From the NCBI GenBank assembly GCA_002384815.1, contig DGBN01000033.1:1-31138 (forward strand): a stretch of 31,138 nucleotides of DNA, written 5' to 3'. Positions 16,684 through 24,250 of the stretch are shown here, in pieces (the stretch's first letter is position 1; the number at the start of each line of letters is the position of its first letter). A program made the translations under genes and the position numbers. The stretch is from Oxalobacteraceae bacterium UBA4003. GTDB taxonomy: Bacteria > Pseudomonadota > Gammaproteobacteria > Burkholderiales > Burkholderiaceae_D. The notes under the pieces are model-generated. The model was not told where the DNA came from. It did no database searches and saw nothing but the letters and a program-made list of their open reading frames with translations.

Positions 16684-17457
16684 ATGAAACCTATCGCTCC
16701 GGGTACCGTGATTTTCCATCGCCATCGCGGCTATGGCGTCATCACGGCCGTCAATTTGATGACAGGCTGGATTTCTGCGCGCTTCGGCAATGAAATGCGC
16801 ACGCTGGATTTGAATTTATCTACCGACGAAGTGCAGCACGCAGATGGCGAAGCCATCCTGTTCCGTCGCACTCCACCCGATCCCATGCCGCATGCGCGCT
16901 TGATGGCGATGGTGCGCAAGCTGCATCAAGCCGGTTATCAACGCCTGTATTTATATAGTTGGCCCAAACCATCCGGCTTGCACTGGCGCTGGCATTTGTT
17001 TACCGGTCCACGCAATTGGATGGAAAGGCCGTGGCGCGAAGGCTGGTACGGCTCAGGTGCCGAATACAATTGCAATCCGGTGATGGGTTGGGGCGATACA
17101 CCGGGTGAAACCGCAGAAGAACTGGCCAGCACACTGGCGCAGTTCGATCCGACCGGCATGGCGCAGGCGCTGGGTCACGATGAAGATCACGCAAGATGGT
17201 TCGACATGGTGTGCGATGCGCTGCTGCCGGATTACACCTTCTCGCTGGGTTGGGATAAACAGGATGGCCGGATTCCCGATGCACTGCCTGTGATTCCGGT
17301 ACGGCGCGGTGTGCCCGACTATGCCGGCCCGCCTTTGCCATGGCCGCCGGGCTGGGCGAAGTTGTGGGGCAGTGCGCATCTGGCCAGCACGACTGCCACG
17401 CTGTTGCCCAAGACTAAAAAAGATCCTGCCGGCGATCGCTCCGACGCTACTCGTTAA
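16684..17457 (+). CDS. Uncharacterised protein with N-terminal SH3-like segment
   Basis: The 257-residue product is not recognised as a named family. Its first 50 residues (GTVIFHRHRGYGVITAV, then GWISARFGNEMRTLDL) read like the small SH3/KOW-like barrel seen at the start of CarD and TRCF proteins. The rest is rich in Trp and Pro (YLYSWPKPSGLHWRWHLF, FTGPRNWMERPWREGWYG) and ends in a polar tail. There is no signal peptide or membrane segment, so it is probably cytoplasmic. The ATG follows a TTTTTTAGCC stretch without a strong ribosome site. It converges on the dehydrogenase gene. The barrel suggests nucleic-acid or protein binding, which is inference only. Confidence 0.65.
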   Translation: MKPIAPGTVIFHRHRGYGVITAVNLMTGWISARFGNEMRTLDLNLSTDEVQHADGEAILFRRTPPDPMPHARLMAMVRKLHQAGYQRLYLYSWPKPSGLHWRWHLFTGPRNWMERPWREGWYGSGAEYNCNPVMGWGDTPGETAEELASTLAQFDPTGMAQALGHDEDHARWFDMVCDALLPDYTFSLGWDKQDGRIPDALPVIPVRRGVPDYAGPPLPWPPGWAKLWGSAHLASTTATLLPKTKKDPAGDRSDATR

Positions 17458-17489
17458 ACGCTGGCAAGCTCGATGCCGGGAATTTCAGT

Positions 17490-18470
17490 TCATTGCTTCG
17501 CCTGCAGCACATTCTTCGATGTGCCGTTTGCGAAATCGAGAATGTTTTGAAACGCGCCGCGGAAATAAAGTTCGTAACTGTCTTTTTCCACATAGCCGAG
17601 ATGCGGTGACGCCAGCACGTTTTCCATTCTCAACAGCGGTGAAGTCGGTGCCAGCGGTTCGCTCTCATACACATCCAGAGCTGCAAAACCAGGATGTCCT
17701 TGCTGCAGTGCTGCCTGCAATACGTCTTTCACTACCAGCTCAGCACGGCTGGTGTTGACGAACAGCGCGGACGATTTCATTCTGACCAAATCATCTGCCG
17801 TCACAATGCCGCGCGTTGCATCGTTCAAGCGCAAGTGCATGGAAATCACATCTGTCGTACTGAAAAATTCTTCCTTGGAAGCTGCCGCCCGATAGCCGTC
17901 CTGCACCGCCGCTGCACGACTTGCATCACGCCCCCACACCAGCACCTTCATGCCGAACGCCTTGCCGTAAGCAGCCACCATGCGACCGATACGGCCATAA
18001 CCGAAGATGCCCAAGGTACGGCCTTTCAATACCGTGCCCAGCGTGTTGCGTTCCGGCGAGGTAGACGCGATTTGCCACAAGCCATCTTTCAGATTGTTGA
18101 CGTATTGCGGCAGCTTGCGCATGGACGCCATGATCAGGGCCCAGGTCAATTCTGCCGCTGCCGTCGGATCGCTCACGCCTTCAGTGATCACGATATTGCG
18201 TGCAGCGGCAGCCGCCAGATCGATGTGGCCGCTGACCTTGCCGGTTTGCGAAATCAGTTTGAGTTTGGGTAGTTTTTCCAGCAGCGGACGCGATAGCGCT
18301 GTACGTTCGCGTATCAATACCAGCGCATCGAAATCGGCCAGACGTATCGCCAGTTGCCCCGTACCGCGTGCGCCATTGGTGAATACCTTGACCTCGTGTT
18401 CTTGCAACATGGAGAAGCAATCGAGATGTCGTACACAATCCTGATAGTCATCAAGAATCGCGATTTTCAT
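17490..18470 (-). CDS. D-isomer-specific 2-hydroxyacid dehydrogenase
   Basis: The 326-residue product belongs to the family that includes phosphoglycerate and glycerate dehydrogenases. The split catalytic domain surrounds a Rossmann fold with GYGRIG at 157-162. The three catalytic positions are visible as Arg in NTSRAE (R242), Glu in YESEP (E271) and His in SPHLGY (H290). It would reduce a 2-keto acid with NAD(P)H or run in reverse; the substrate cannot be told from sequence. The frame opens at a TTG (18476), but the ATG at 18470 has a GGAG site at a suitable distance and gives the usual MKIAILDDYQD start. It stands alone on the minus strand. Confidence 0.9.
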   Translation of the reverse strand: MKIAILDDYQDCVRHLDCFSMLQEHEVKVFTNGARGTGQLAIRLADFDALVLIRERTALSRPLLEKLPKLKLISQTGKVSGHIDLAAAAARNIVITEGVSDPTAAAELTWALIMASMRKLPQYVNNLKDGLWQIASTSPERNTLGTVLKGRTLGIFGYGRIGRMVAAYGKAFGMKVLVWGRDASRAAAVQDGYRAAASKEEFFSTTDVISMHLRLNDATRGIVTADDLVRMKSSALFVNTSRAELVVKDVLQAALQQGHPGFAALDVYESEPLAPTSPLLRMENVLASPHLGYVEKDSYELYFRGAFQNILDFANGTSKNVLQAKQ

Positions 18471-18617
18471 GAACAAACTCCGCAGGGCAATAAGAGAGAA
18501 TTTGCGCCTTAGCGGCGCAAGGAAAGTTTCGTATTATCCGATAGCTTGCGGAAACGCGTGTGGCCTTTGCCTTGCACCGCATCGTATTGCCGTAAACGGT
18601 GATACCTGCATCCCAAT

Positions 18618-18648
18618 AAAAAAGCCGCTGATGGTTCAGCGGCTTTTT
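18618..18648 (-). terminator. Terminator of the DUF2061 gene (bidirectional)
   Basis: AAAAAGCCGCTGA (18619-18631) pairs perfectly with TCAGCGGCTTTTT (18636-18648) around a four-base loop. It lies 32 bases past the stop of the minus-strand DUF2061 gene. Confidence 0.85.
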
Positions 18649-18679
18649 AGCGCGCGATGACGTTCATGTGCACCGAGCC

Positions 18680-18946
18680 TTAAACTGCCTGTATTTGTTC
18701 AGGCGCCGCAGGACTTGAGGTCGTGTTTGACGCAACAGTCGCAGCATTTGCTTTGCGTGCTTCCACTCGTGCACGGATGCGCTCCCACAATTTGTCATGC
18801 AAAGGCAACAGGGTCACATTGGCGATAGGTTCAAGCACTGCTGCTATGCCGCCTAGTGCGAGCGAACCGGTGAAGACATACATGATGCCAAATGCGACTC
18901 CCATGTGCATGCCGATCTGACTGGTAGTTTTTGCTGCGGTGACCAT
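18680..18946 (-). CDS. DUF2061 family small membrane protein
   Basis: The 88-residue product has the DUF2061 pattern: a short N-terminal segment (AAKTTSQIGMHMGVAFGIMY), then VFTGSLALGGIAAVLEPIAN and a closing LHDKLWERIRARV. Two hydrophobic stretches at about 13-30 and 34-53 suggest an inner-membrane protein with a cytoplasmic polar tail. The function of the family is unknown. The start at 18946 is chosen because AAGGATGG precedes it; an in-frame ATG eight codons earlier would hide that site. A Fur-box-like sequence at 18993-19008 lies about 50 bases upstream, which suggests iron-dependent control. The gene is followed by a strong terminator. Confidence 0.75.
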   Translation of the reverse strand: MVTAAKTTSQIGMHMGVAFGIMYVFTGSLALGGIAAVLEPIANVTLLPLHDKLWERIRARVEARKANAATVASNTTSSPAAPEQIQAV

Positions 18947-18992
18947 GATCCATCCTTTCTTGATAGCCAATGCTTGAGGCCTTGAAGTAAAG

Positions 18993-19008
18993 GATAATCA
19001 TTCTCATC
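18993..19008 (-). promoter_or_regulatory. Fur-box-like operator
   Basis: On the minus strand the site reads GATGAGAATGATTATC, close to the classical Fur box half-sites (GATAATGATAATCATTATC). It lies between the DUF2061 start and the divergent DUF1428 gene, so it could act on either promoter. Confidence 0.55.
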
Positions 19009-19025
19009 AAATCAAGCAATTTGAT
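19006..19025. repeat. Inverted repeat next to the Fur-box-like site
   Basis: ATCAAAT (19006-19012) and its complement ATTTGAT (19019-19025) are separated by six bases. The repeat overlaps the end of the Fur-like sequence and may be a second operator; no protein can be named. Confidence 0.35.
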
Positions 19026-19146
19026 TAAATTGAAAGAAGTGATAGCGCACACCTATTGTCAAAATAAGTCCGCATCACTACATTGCTGAACTGTCCCTCT
19101 ATCCAGAAGTCGAAGGCAAACGGCTTAATCACTCAAGGAGAAGCAA

Positions 19147-19506
19147 ATGGCTTACGTAGATGGTTTCGTTGTACCGGTACCGAAAAACAATATTGCTGAG
19201 TACAGAGAATTCGCTCACAAGTTTGGCGTGATCTGGAGAGAATATGGCGCACTTGAATATCGGGAGTGCGTGGGAGATGACGTCAAGCCGGGGAAACTCA
19301 CGTCATTTCCGCAAAGCGTGGATTTGAAAGATGACGAAACCGTCATTTTTGCATGGATCATCTATCACTCGCGAGAACACCGCGACGAAGTCAACGACAA
19401 AGTGATGAAAGACCCGCGTGTCGCCGACATGTCGCCGGACAAGATGCCCTTTGACGCAAAGCGCATGATCTTCGGTGGTTTTGAGATGGTGGTCGACTTG
19501 AAGTAA
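19147..19506 (+). CDS. DUF1428 family protein
   Basis: The 119-residue product starts MAYVDGFVVPVPKNNIAEYR and contains YRECVGDDVKPGKLTSFP, DETVIFAWIIYHSREHRDEVN and KRMIFGGFEMVVD, which is the whole of the DUF1428 family, a group of cytoplasmic proteins with a dimeric alpha-beta barrel fold. The biochemical role is not known to me. The start is firm: AAGGAGAAGCAA precedes the ATG. It diverges from the DUF2061 gene across an interval with a Fur-box-like site. A small GGAACA/TGTTCC hairpin (19524-19540) follows but lacks a T run. Confidence 0.88.
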   Translation: MAYVDGFVVPVPKNNIAEYREFAHKFGVIWREYGALEYRECVGDDVKPGKLTSFPQSVDLKDDETVIFAWIIYHSREHRDEVNDKVMKDPRVADMSPDKMPFDAKRMIFGGFEMVVDLK

Positions 19507-19610
19507 GGTGGGTTGACTGGCAGGGAACAGCGATTGTTCCATATACAGGCTTTCTGATTGGCAACAGTTTCGCGTAAAATCAGGTTTCGCTTTCCCTTCC
19601 CGGATTTCCT

Positions 19611-19973
19611 GTGCCTCACCGAATCATCTCTGTTGTCGTCCTGCCTTTTCGTGTGCTGAAAAAATCTGTTTATGGTGTCTGGGCGCTGCAAAACCGTGAG
19701 CGCGTACGCCTGTGGGAAGAGATGACGCAGATGCGCGGGCTGTTGCCGCTTTTGATGAAACAACGCAATGGCTATCGCTGGACCGAGCTAGACCGCAAGC
19801 GCATCAAGGTGCATTTGCACAAGCTGGTGGAATTGAGTCCTTACATGGTGTTGTTTGTCGCACCGGGCGGATTTCTGGTGTTACCTGTACTGGCATGGTG
19901 GCTTGATCGCCGTCATCTGCGGCTGGATGAAGAAGCTGCGATCAAAGCGAGCGCTGAGAAAATTCCGCCTTGA
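19611..19973 (+). CDS. Small LETM1-like protein
   Basis: The 120-residue product begins at a GTG (19611) that has no strong ribosome site; no in-frame ATG would give a full-length alternative. The first part is basic and amphipathic (LPFRVLKKSVYGVWALQNRE), the second carries a hydrophobic segment VELSPYMVLFVAPGGFLVLPVLAWWLD at about 72-100, quoted here in part as SPYMVLFVAPGGFLVLPVL. The layout of a charged helix followed by a Pro-containing membrane-like segment resembles the LETM1-like domain found in some bacterial proteins. The similarity is by eye only. Gene reality is supported by its length and normal codon use. Confidence 0.6.
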   Translation: MPHRIISVVVLPFRVLKKSVYGVWALQNRERVRLWEEMTQMRGLLPLLMKQRNGYRWTELDRKRIKVHLHKLVELSPYMVLFVAPGGFLVLPVLAWWLDRRHLRLDEEAAIKASAEKIPP

Positions 19974-20024
19974 TTTTTCAAAGTACGCACGCGCGCTATC
20001 AGCGCAAAACGGCGATACGTATAT

Positions 20025-20888
20025 TCACTTTTTATTTTTCCGCAAACGTATCAAGCCTTCTTGCGTCGCACTCGCCATCAACACACCGTCGCGGTTATAG
20101 ATATGTGCAAAGCAAAGTCCGCGACCACCCGATGCATTCGGGCTTTCCATCGCAAACAGCAACCAGTCATCCATGCGCAAGGGTCTGTGAAACCAGATCG
20201 AATGATCGAGGCTGGCAATCTGCAGGCGCGTATCATCCATCCGTATGCCGTGCGGTTGCAGCGCCGTCCACAAGAAGCCGTAATCGGATACGTAGGCGAA
20301 AAACGCATCGTGCATTAACTGATCGCCGCTCAAAGGAAGCGGTGCGCGCACCCATACTTGGCGCGTAGCGGAATCAAGCTGGCCACCGAACAGATTGTCA
20401 TCGCGGTTGCTACGAAAATCCACAGGCACAGGCTGGAACGCACGACCGCTGGAAATGCCGCGTTCCTGCCACACCTTGAGGCTGGATGGCAACGTATCCG
20501 GATCTTTCATAGTCGGCGCAGGTTTTTGATGCGACAGACCTTCTTCATCAACCTGGAACGAAGCCGACATCACAAAAATGCGTCGACCTTCCTGCGACCC
20601 AACCACGCGTCGCGTGCTGAAGGAGCCACCATCGCGCACACGTTCCACTTCATATTCAACCGGTAGTTGATGATTGCCGGGCAACAGGAACATCGCATGC
20701 ATCGAATGCGGGCGTCTATCCGACACTGTCAGGCCGGCGGCATATAAAGATTGACCCAGGGTCTGGCCGCCGAAAATATTCGGGCTGCCCATGAAATGAC
20801 TTTGCCCGACAAATTGATCCGTCCCTGTTTGCTGCGGCTTCAGCAAACGGATGATTTCTTCAGTGTTGTAGAGCGCTTTATCCACCAT
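20025..20888 (-). CDS. tesB: Acyl-CoA thioesterase II
   Basis: TesB hydrolyses acyl-CoA to free fatty acid and CoA. The 287-residue product has the double hot-dog fold of the family with typical blocks FGGQTLGQSLYAAGLTV, SMHAMFLLPG and LDHSIWFHRP. By alignment from memory to the E. coli enzyme, the catalytic Asp-Thr-Gln triad (204, 228, 278) corresponds here to D202, S226 and Q276, so the Thr is replaced by Ser, a conservative change. The length equals the E. coli enzyme. The ATG is the complement of 20886-20888. It lies 32 bases after the luciferase-like gene on the same strand and may share its transcript. Confidence 0.93.
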   Translation of the reverse strand: MVDKALYNTEEIIRLLKPQQTGTDQFVGQSHFMGSPNIFGGQTLGQSLYAAGLTVSDRRPHSMHAMFLLPGNHQLPVEYEVERVRDGGSFSTRRVVGSQEGRRIFVMSASFQVDEEGLSHQKPAPTMKDPDTLPSSLKVWQERGISSGRAFQPVPVDFRSNRDDNLFGGQLDSATRQVWVRAPLPLSGDQLMHDAFFAYVSDYGFLWTALQPHGIRMDDTRLQIASLDHSIWFHRPLRMDDWLLFAMESPNASGGRGLCFAHIYNRDGVLMASATQEGLIRLRKNKK

Positions 20889-20920
20889 GATCAGATGCCT
20901 TGTGCAGCAAGACGATAGAT

Positions 20921-21922
20921 TTACGACTGCCAGACATCGGCCACGATTTCATACGAACGTACACGCGCGGCATGATCGTGAATCATCGTATTGATGATGA
21001 TTTCATCGGCTTGCGTGGCATCCAGAAACGCCTGCAATTTCTGTTGCACTGTCACTGCATTGCCGATGATGGACGCGCGCAACATTGATTCAACCGAAAC
21101 CCGTTCATGCGGCAGCCATGCATCGTCCATGCTTTCTATCGGCGGCGGCAATTTCCCCGGCGTACCACGCACCAGATCCAAATGCATTTGCTGCTGCGAA
21201 GTAGCAAGATGCTGTGCTTCTTCATCGGTATCGGCGGCAAAGATATTCACGCCGACCATCGCGTACGGTTTGTCCAAAGCCTGCGATGGCTTGAAAGTTT
21301 GTCTATACAGCTCCAGCGCGGTCAACATATAGTCAGGCGAAAATTGACCCGCAAATGCAAACGGCAAACCCAGATGACCGGCCAGTTGCGCGCTGTAGCT
21401 GCTTGAGCCCAATAACCAGATCGGAATATCCAGCCCGGCACCGGGAATCGCCTGCACCTGCGTGCCATTGCCTTCAGCTTGCAGGAATGCACGCAGCTCA
21501 TTCAACTGACGCGGGAATTCGCTGCCGTCATCGCTGATCTCGCGCCGCAACGCACGCGCGGTCGCCTGATTCGAGCCGGGTGCGCGACCCAATCCCAGAT
21601 CGATACGTCCGGGGTAAAGCGACTCCAGCGTACCGAACTGTTCAGCCACCACCAGCGGCGCATGATTCGGCAACATGATGCCGCCGGAGCCGACACGTAT
21701 CGTCGAGGTGCCGCCGGCCACGTAGCCGATCACGACCGCAGTTGCCGCACTCGCAATGCCCGGCATGCTGTGATGCTCGGCCAGCCAGTAACGGTTATAG
21801 CCGCGCTTTTCTACGTGCTGCGCCAGAGCGAGCGAGCGATGGAAGGCATCGGCCGGCGTACCGTCCACCAGAATCGGCGATAAATCGAGAACGGAGAGCG
21901 GCGTGTTTTTCAAGGATTTCAT
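20921..21922 (-). CDS. Luciferase-like (LLM class) flavin-dependent oxidoreductase
   Basis: The 333-residue product starts MKSLKNTPLSVLDLSPILVD and shows the hallmarks of the bacterial luciferase-like FMN-dependent monooxygenase family: YWLAEHHSMPG near 46-56, ATAVVIGYVAGGTSTIRVGSG, and LYPGRIDLGLGRAPGSNQ, parts of which line the FMN site. It resembles the YhbW/alkanal-monooxygenase-like branch; the substrate is unknown. The frame is open for 29 more codons upstream, but family members begin close to the MKSLKNTPLSVLDL segment, so 21922 is chosen; its ribosome site is weak. tesB follows on the same strand. Confidence 0.88.
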   Translation of the reverse strand: MKSLKNTPLSVLDLSPILVDGTPADAFHRSLALAQHVEKRGYNRYWLAEHHSMPGIASAATAVVIGYVAGGTSTIRVGSGGIMLPNHAPLVVAEQFGTLESLYPGRIDLGLGRAPGSNQATARALRREISDDGSEFPRQLNELRAFLQAEGNGTQVQAIPGAGLDIPIWLLGSSSYSAQLAGHLGLPFAFAGQFSPDYMLTALELYRQTFKPSQALDKPYAMVGVNIFAADTDEEAQHLATSQQQMHLDLVRGTPGKLPPPIESMDDAWLPHERVSVESMLRASIIGNAVTVQQKLQAFLDATQADEIIINTMIHDHAARVRSYEIVADVWQS

Positions 21923-22198
21923 CAACGGCAATCTGTCAGGCAAGGAATAAGCAACAGGATAACGTGAATCGACAATTTGAACCGAAGCCGGCCCAGATTG
22001 AACATCCACACTGCGTAAACCGCTGTGATTTTGCCCAACATCACATTCTTTTTACAAAAGAAGCAGACAAGCCCTGTGTAAATTTTTCAAACGCAACGCG
22101 CAACGCAATACTTTCCCTGTTTTTCCTCAAATAAGCCTTACCCCGCAAGGATTCGCTTACTACAATAGAACGACACCACCCATCTTCCGGAGGTCACC

Positions 22199-22516
22199 AT
22201 GTTTTTTACCCGCACTATTCTTGCATCCCTGTTTCTCGCAACACTATTGATCGGCTGTAAAAAAGCAGAAACACCGCCGACGCCAACGCTGGATGGCGCA
22301 ACCGGGTCTGTCGCCCTGCCTGCCAGTTCCTTGCCGGCCTCGGATGGCAAGCTGCCCGACCAACCGGCGACCGGCACCTCCGACAGCGGCAACGCCTATG
22401 GCTCTACACAGGTCGTTCCAAAGGAATTGACGGAGGAGCAGGAATCAGCAGCGATGCCCTTGTCCGGACAAGCCAACAATCACTCCACTACCGACCCGCT
22501 AGAGCAGAAAAAATAA
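22199..22516 (+). CDS. Small lipoprotein of unknown function
   Basis: The 105-residue product has a lipoprotein signal peptide: basic start, hydrophobic stretch ILASLFLATLLIG and a lipobox ending at Cys20 (LLIGC). The mature part, about 86 residues, is Pro/Thr/Ser-rich and polar with no recognisable domain and is probably disordered. Lys at positions +2 and +3 after the Cys contains no Asp retention signal, so outer-membrane sorting is likely by analogy with E. coli rules. The start is firm: CGGAGG precedes the ATG. It stands alone. Fast-evolving short lipoproteins like this often lack named homologues. Confidence 0.8.
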   Translation: MFFTRTILASLFLATLLIGCKKAETPPTPTLDGATGSVALPASSLPASDGKLPDQPATGTSDSGNAYGSTQVVPKELTEEQESAAMPLSGQANNHSTTDPLEQKK

Positions 22517-22957
22517 TCTGCTGTTTGTGATGAGCAAGCCGCCTGGCAAAAGTGCGGGGGAACTTGTCGTCTTGAAATTCAAGACCGGGCCTGGAAGGCA
22601 ATAGAAGGTGCGTGCATGGTGAGTACAAGTCTGACACACCATTCAAAGCAGGTTCTCCGATATCAGCGACTCTGGCCGTTCATGTGCGTGTGTGCACATC
22701 ATCATGATTGCCGTCGCGCCAGGTCGCTTGCGTGCCCACATGCTGGTCGCACTCGGTTCGTCCATTTTTGTTTCGGTGCCGCTGGAAGCAGGTACTGCAT
22801 AGAGCCGCATTGTCCAAGCACAAGAAATGAATTCGCCCGCTTGAAATAAAGATTTCACTTTGTACGATCACATGCAACGGATGAAAATTGCGCGCTTTCC
22901 TTCTACCCGCTCTCATGTAAAACTGTGATCATCATCAAATAAATGAAAGACAGAATC
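22517..22957. other. Intergenic region with one palindrome
   Basis: These 441 bases hold no convincing gene on either strand; the open frames there have no ribosome site and unusual composition (Cys, His and Arg-rich). A perfect odd palindrome lies at 22569-22585. No T-rich terminator is seen after the lipoprotein gene. Confidence 0.5.
22569..22585. repeat. Perfect 17-base palindrome
   Basis: GTCTTGAA and TTCAAGAC flank a central A. It could be an operator or the stem of an RNA hairpin about 50 bases after the lipoprotein stop; no T run follows it. Confidence 0.5.
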
Positions 22958-23152
22958 ATGGCAAAGGAAGAGCTGGATCCGGAAACACTTGCGCTCATTA
23001 ACTGGTGCATAGAAGTCGAAGGCTTTCTGGTGGCCGGCGGCGCAAGCATCGCCGAAGCGCAAGATCACATCGAAGAACAGATTGAATGGTTTACCGACCA
23101 GTTCTACGATGGCCTGACACCGGAAGAAGCGGCGAAAGAAGCACTGGCCTGA
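22958..23152 (+). CDS. Small acidic protein of unknown function
   Basis: The 64-residue product starts MAKEELDPETLALINWCIEV and is strongly acidic (about one residue in four is Asp or Glu), with two probable helices and a closing TPEEAAKEALA. There is no membrane segment or signal. A second in-frame ATG at 22943 would add five residues; neither has a strong ribosome site, and 22958 is preferred because a weak purine run (GAAAGA) precedes it. I do not recognise a family. The codon pattern fits its neighbours, and it lies just before the mod operon, though nothing ties it to molybdenum. Confidence 0.6.
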   Translation: MAKEELDPETLALINWCIEVEGFLVAGGASIAEAQDHIEEQIEWFTDQFYDGLTPEEAAKEALA

Positions 23153-23348
23153 TCCCGCCTTGCGTGCGCGCTGCATGCAGCAACTCAAATTTCACAAACA
23201 AGAATGCCGGCGCTCTTATGGAGAGTCGGCATTCAATGACGGCACATCCGCTGCAAGCAATCCCCTCCGTTCCAGCTTCACATTCAACAACAGGCTGTCA
23301 ATCATCCAGCCGGCAGAAACTCGGCCGCAAATGCAATATGTTGTTTAA

Positions 23349-23369
23349 CGACATATCGAATATAATACG
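23349..23369 (+). promoter_or_regulatory. modE promoter with overlapping AT-rich inverted repeat
   Basis: A perfect -10 TATAAT stands at 23361-23366; the -35 region is not clear. It lies inside an imperfect inverted repeat, CGACATAT-N5-ATAATACG (23349-23369). This resembles the CG-TATAT half-sites of ModE operators in layout, but with a shorter centre than the E. coli site. Autorepression of the operon by molybdate-bound ModE is inferred. Confidence 0.45.
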
Positions 23370-23415
23370 GTTTTTGCACCGTCACGGCGGCGATTTATCA
23401 CGCGGATTTATCACC

Positions 23416-24210
23416 ATGAACAAAACGGCTTCTCCTGTCAGGCTGGAAGGCTTGTCCAAACCACGCGGCAAGCGCTGGGATCATCTGGAACTGCTGGAGC
23501 GTATTGATGCATCCGGCTCCATCTCGGCCGCCGCCAGTGCAATGGGCATGAGTTACAAGGCCGCATGGCAGGCAGTGGAGAGCATCAATAATCTGTCACA
23601 CGAACCTTTGGTGGTACGCCAGCCGGGCGGCAGCACCGGCGGCGGCACCTGCCTGACCGATTACGGACGCCGCCTGGTCGCCACTTACAGACGGCTGGAA
23701 CGGGAGTGGGCCAGTGCGCCCACTGCCATCGGCCGCTCCATGAACGATTTCGATCAGTACTACCGCATGACCAGGAGATTCGATATGCAAACCAGTGCGC
23801 GCAACCAGTTCCTTGGCACCGTCACGACAGTAAAAATGGGCGCGGTGAATGCCGAGATCATTCTCGACATCGGCAATGGCGAAGAACTGGCCGCCATCAT
23901 CACCAACGACAGCGCCGAACACCTGGGACTGGAAGTCGGCAGCGAAGCCTATGCGCTGGTAAAGGCGCAATGGATCATTCTGGCCGTGGGCGATGACATC
24001 AGGACCAGCGCGCGCAATCGCCTGAGCGGCACCGTGGTGCGCTGCCAGGAGGGCGCCGTGAATGCAGAAGTCGTGATCGAGCTGCCGGGCGGCAAAACCA
24101 TCGCCTCCGTCATCACGAATGAAAGCATCAAGATACTCGGCCTGAAAGAAGGTGCACGCGCTTCCGCCCTGATCAAGGCTTCGCACATCATTCTGGCGGT
24201 GGCCGCCTAG
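23416..24210 (+). CDS. modE: Molybdate-responsive transcriptional regulator ModE
   Basis: ModE binds molybdate and then represses molybdate uptake genes and activates some molybdoenzyme genes. The 264-residue product has the full architecture. An N-terminal winged-helix domain covers about 15-110 (GSISAAASAMGMSYKAAWQAV, then GGSTGGGTCLTDYGRRLV). Two TOBE/Mop molybdate-binding repeats follow at 127-191 and 197-262, each starting TSARN and ending WIILAV or HIILAV. E. coli ModE is 262 residues. The frame is open 110 codons upstream, but the ATG at 23416 gives the family N-terminus. It heads modE-modA-modB-modC. Confidence 0.95.
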   Translation: MNKTASPVRLEGLSKPRGKRWDHLELLERIDASGSISAAASAMGMSYKAAWQAVESINNLSHEPLVVRQPGGSTGGGTCLTDYGRRLVATYRRLEREWASAPTAIGRSMNDFDQYYRMTRRFDMQTSARNQFLGTVTTVKMGAVNAEIILDIGNGEELAAIITNDSAEHLGLEVGSEAYALVKAQWIILAVGDDIRTSARNRLSGTVVRCQEGAVNAEVVIELPGGKTIASVITNESIKILGLKEGARASALIKASHIILAVAA

Positions 24211-24250
24211 GATTCTCCCTCCGTTTTCAACTCGATTATTTCCTGCCATC

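Noticed and set aside
22616..22849. 77-codon frame between the lipoprotein and the small acidic gene
   Set aside because: It has no ribosome site, is rich in Cys, His and Arg, and is matched by equally long antisense frames.
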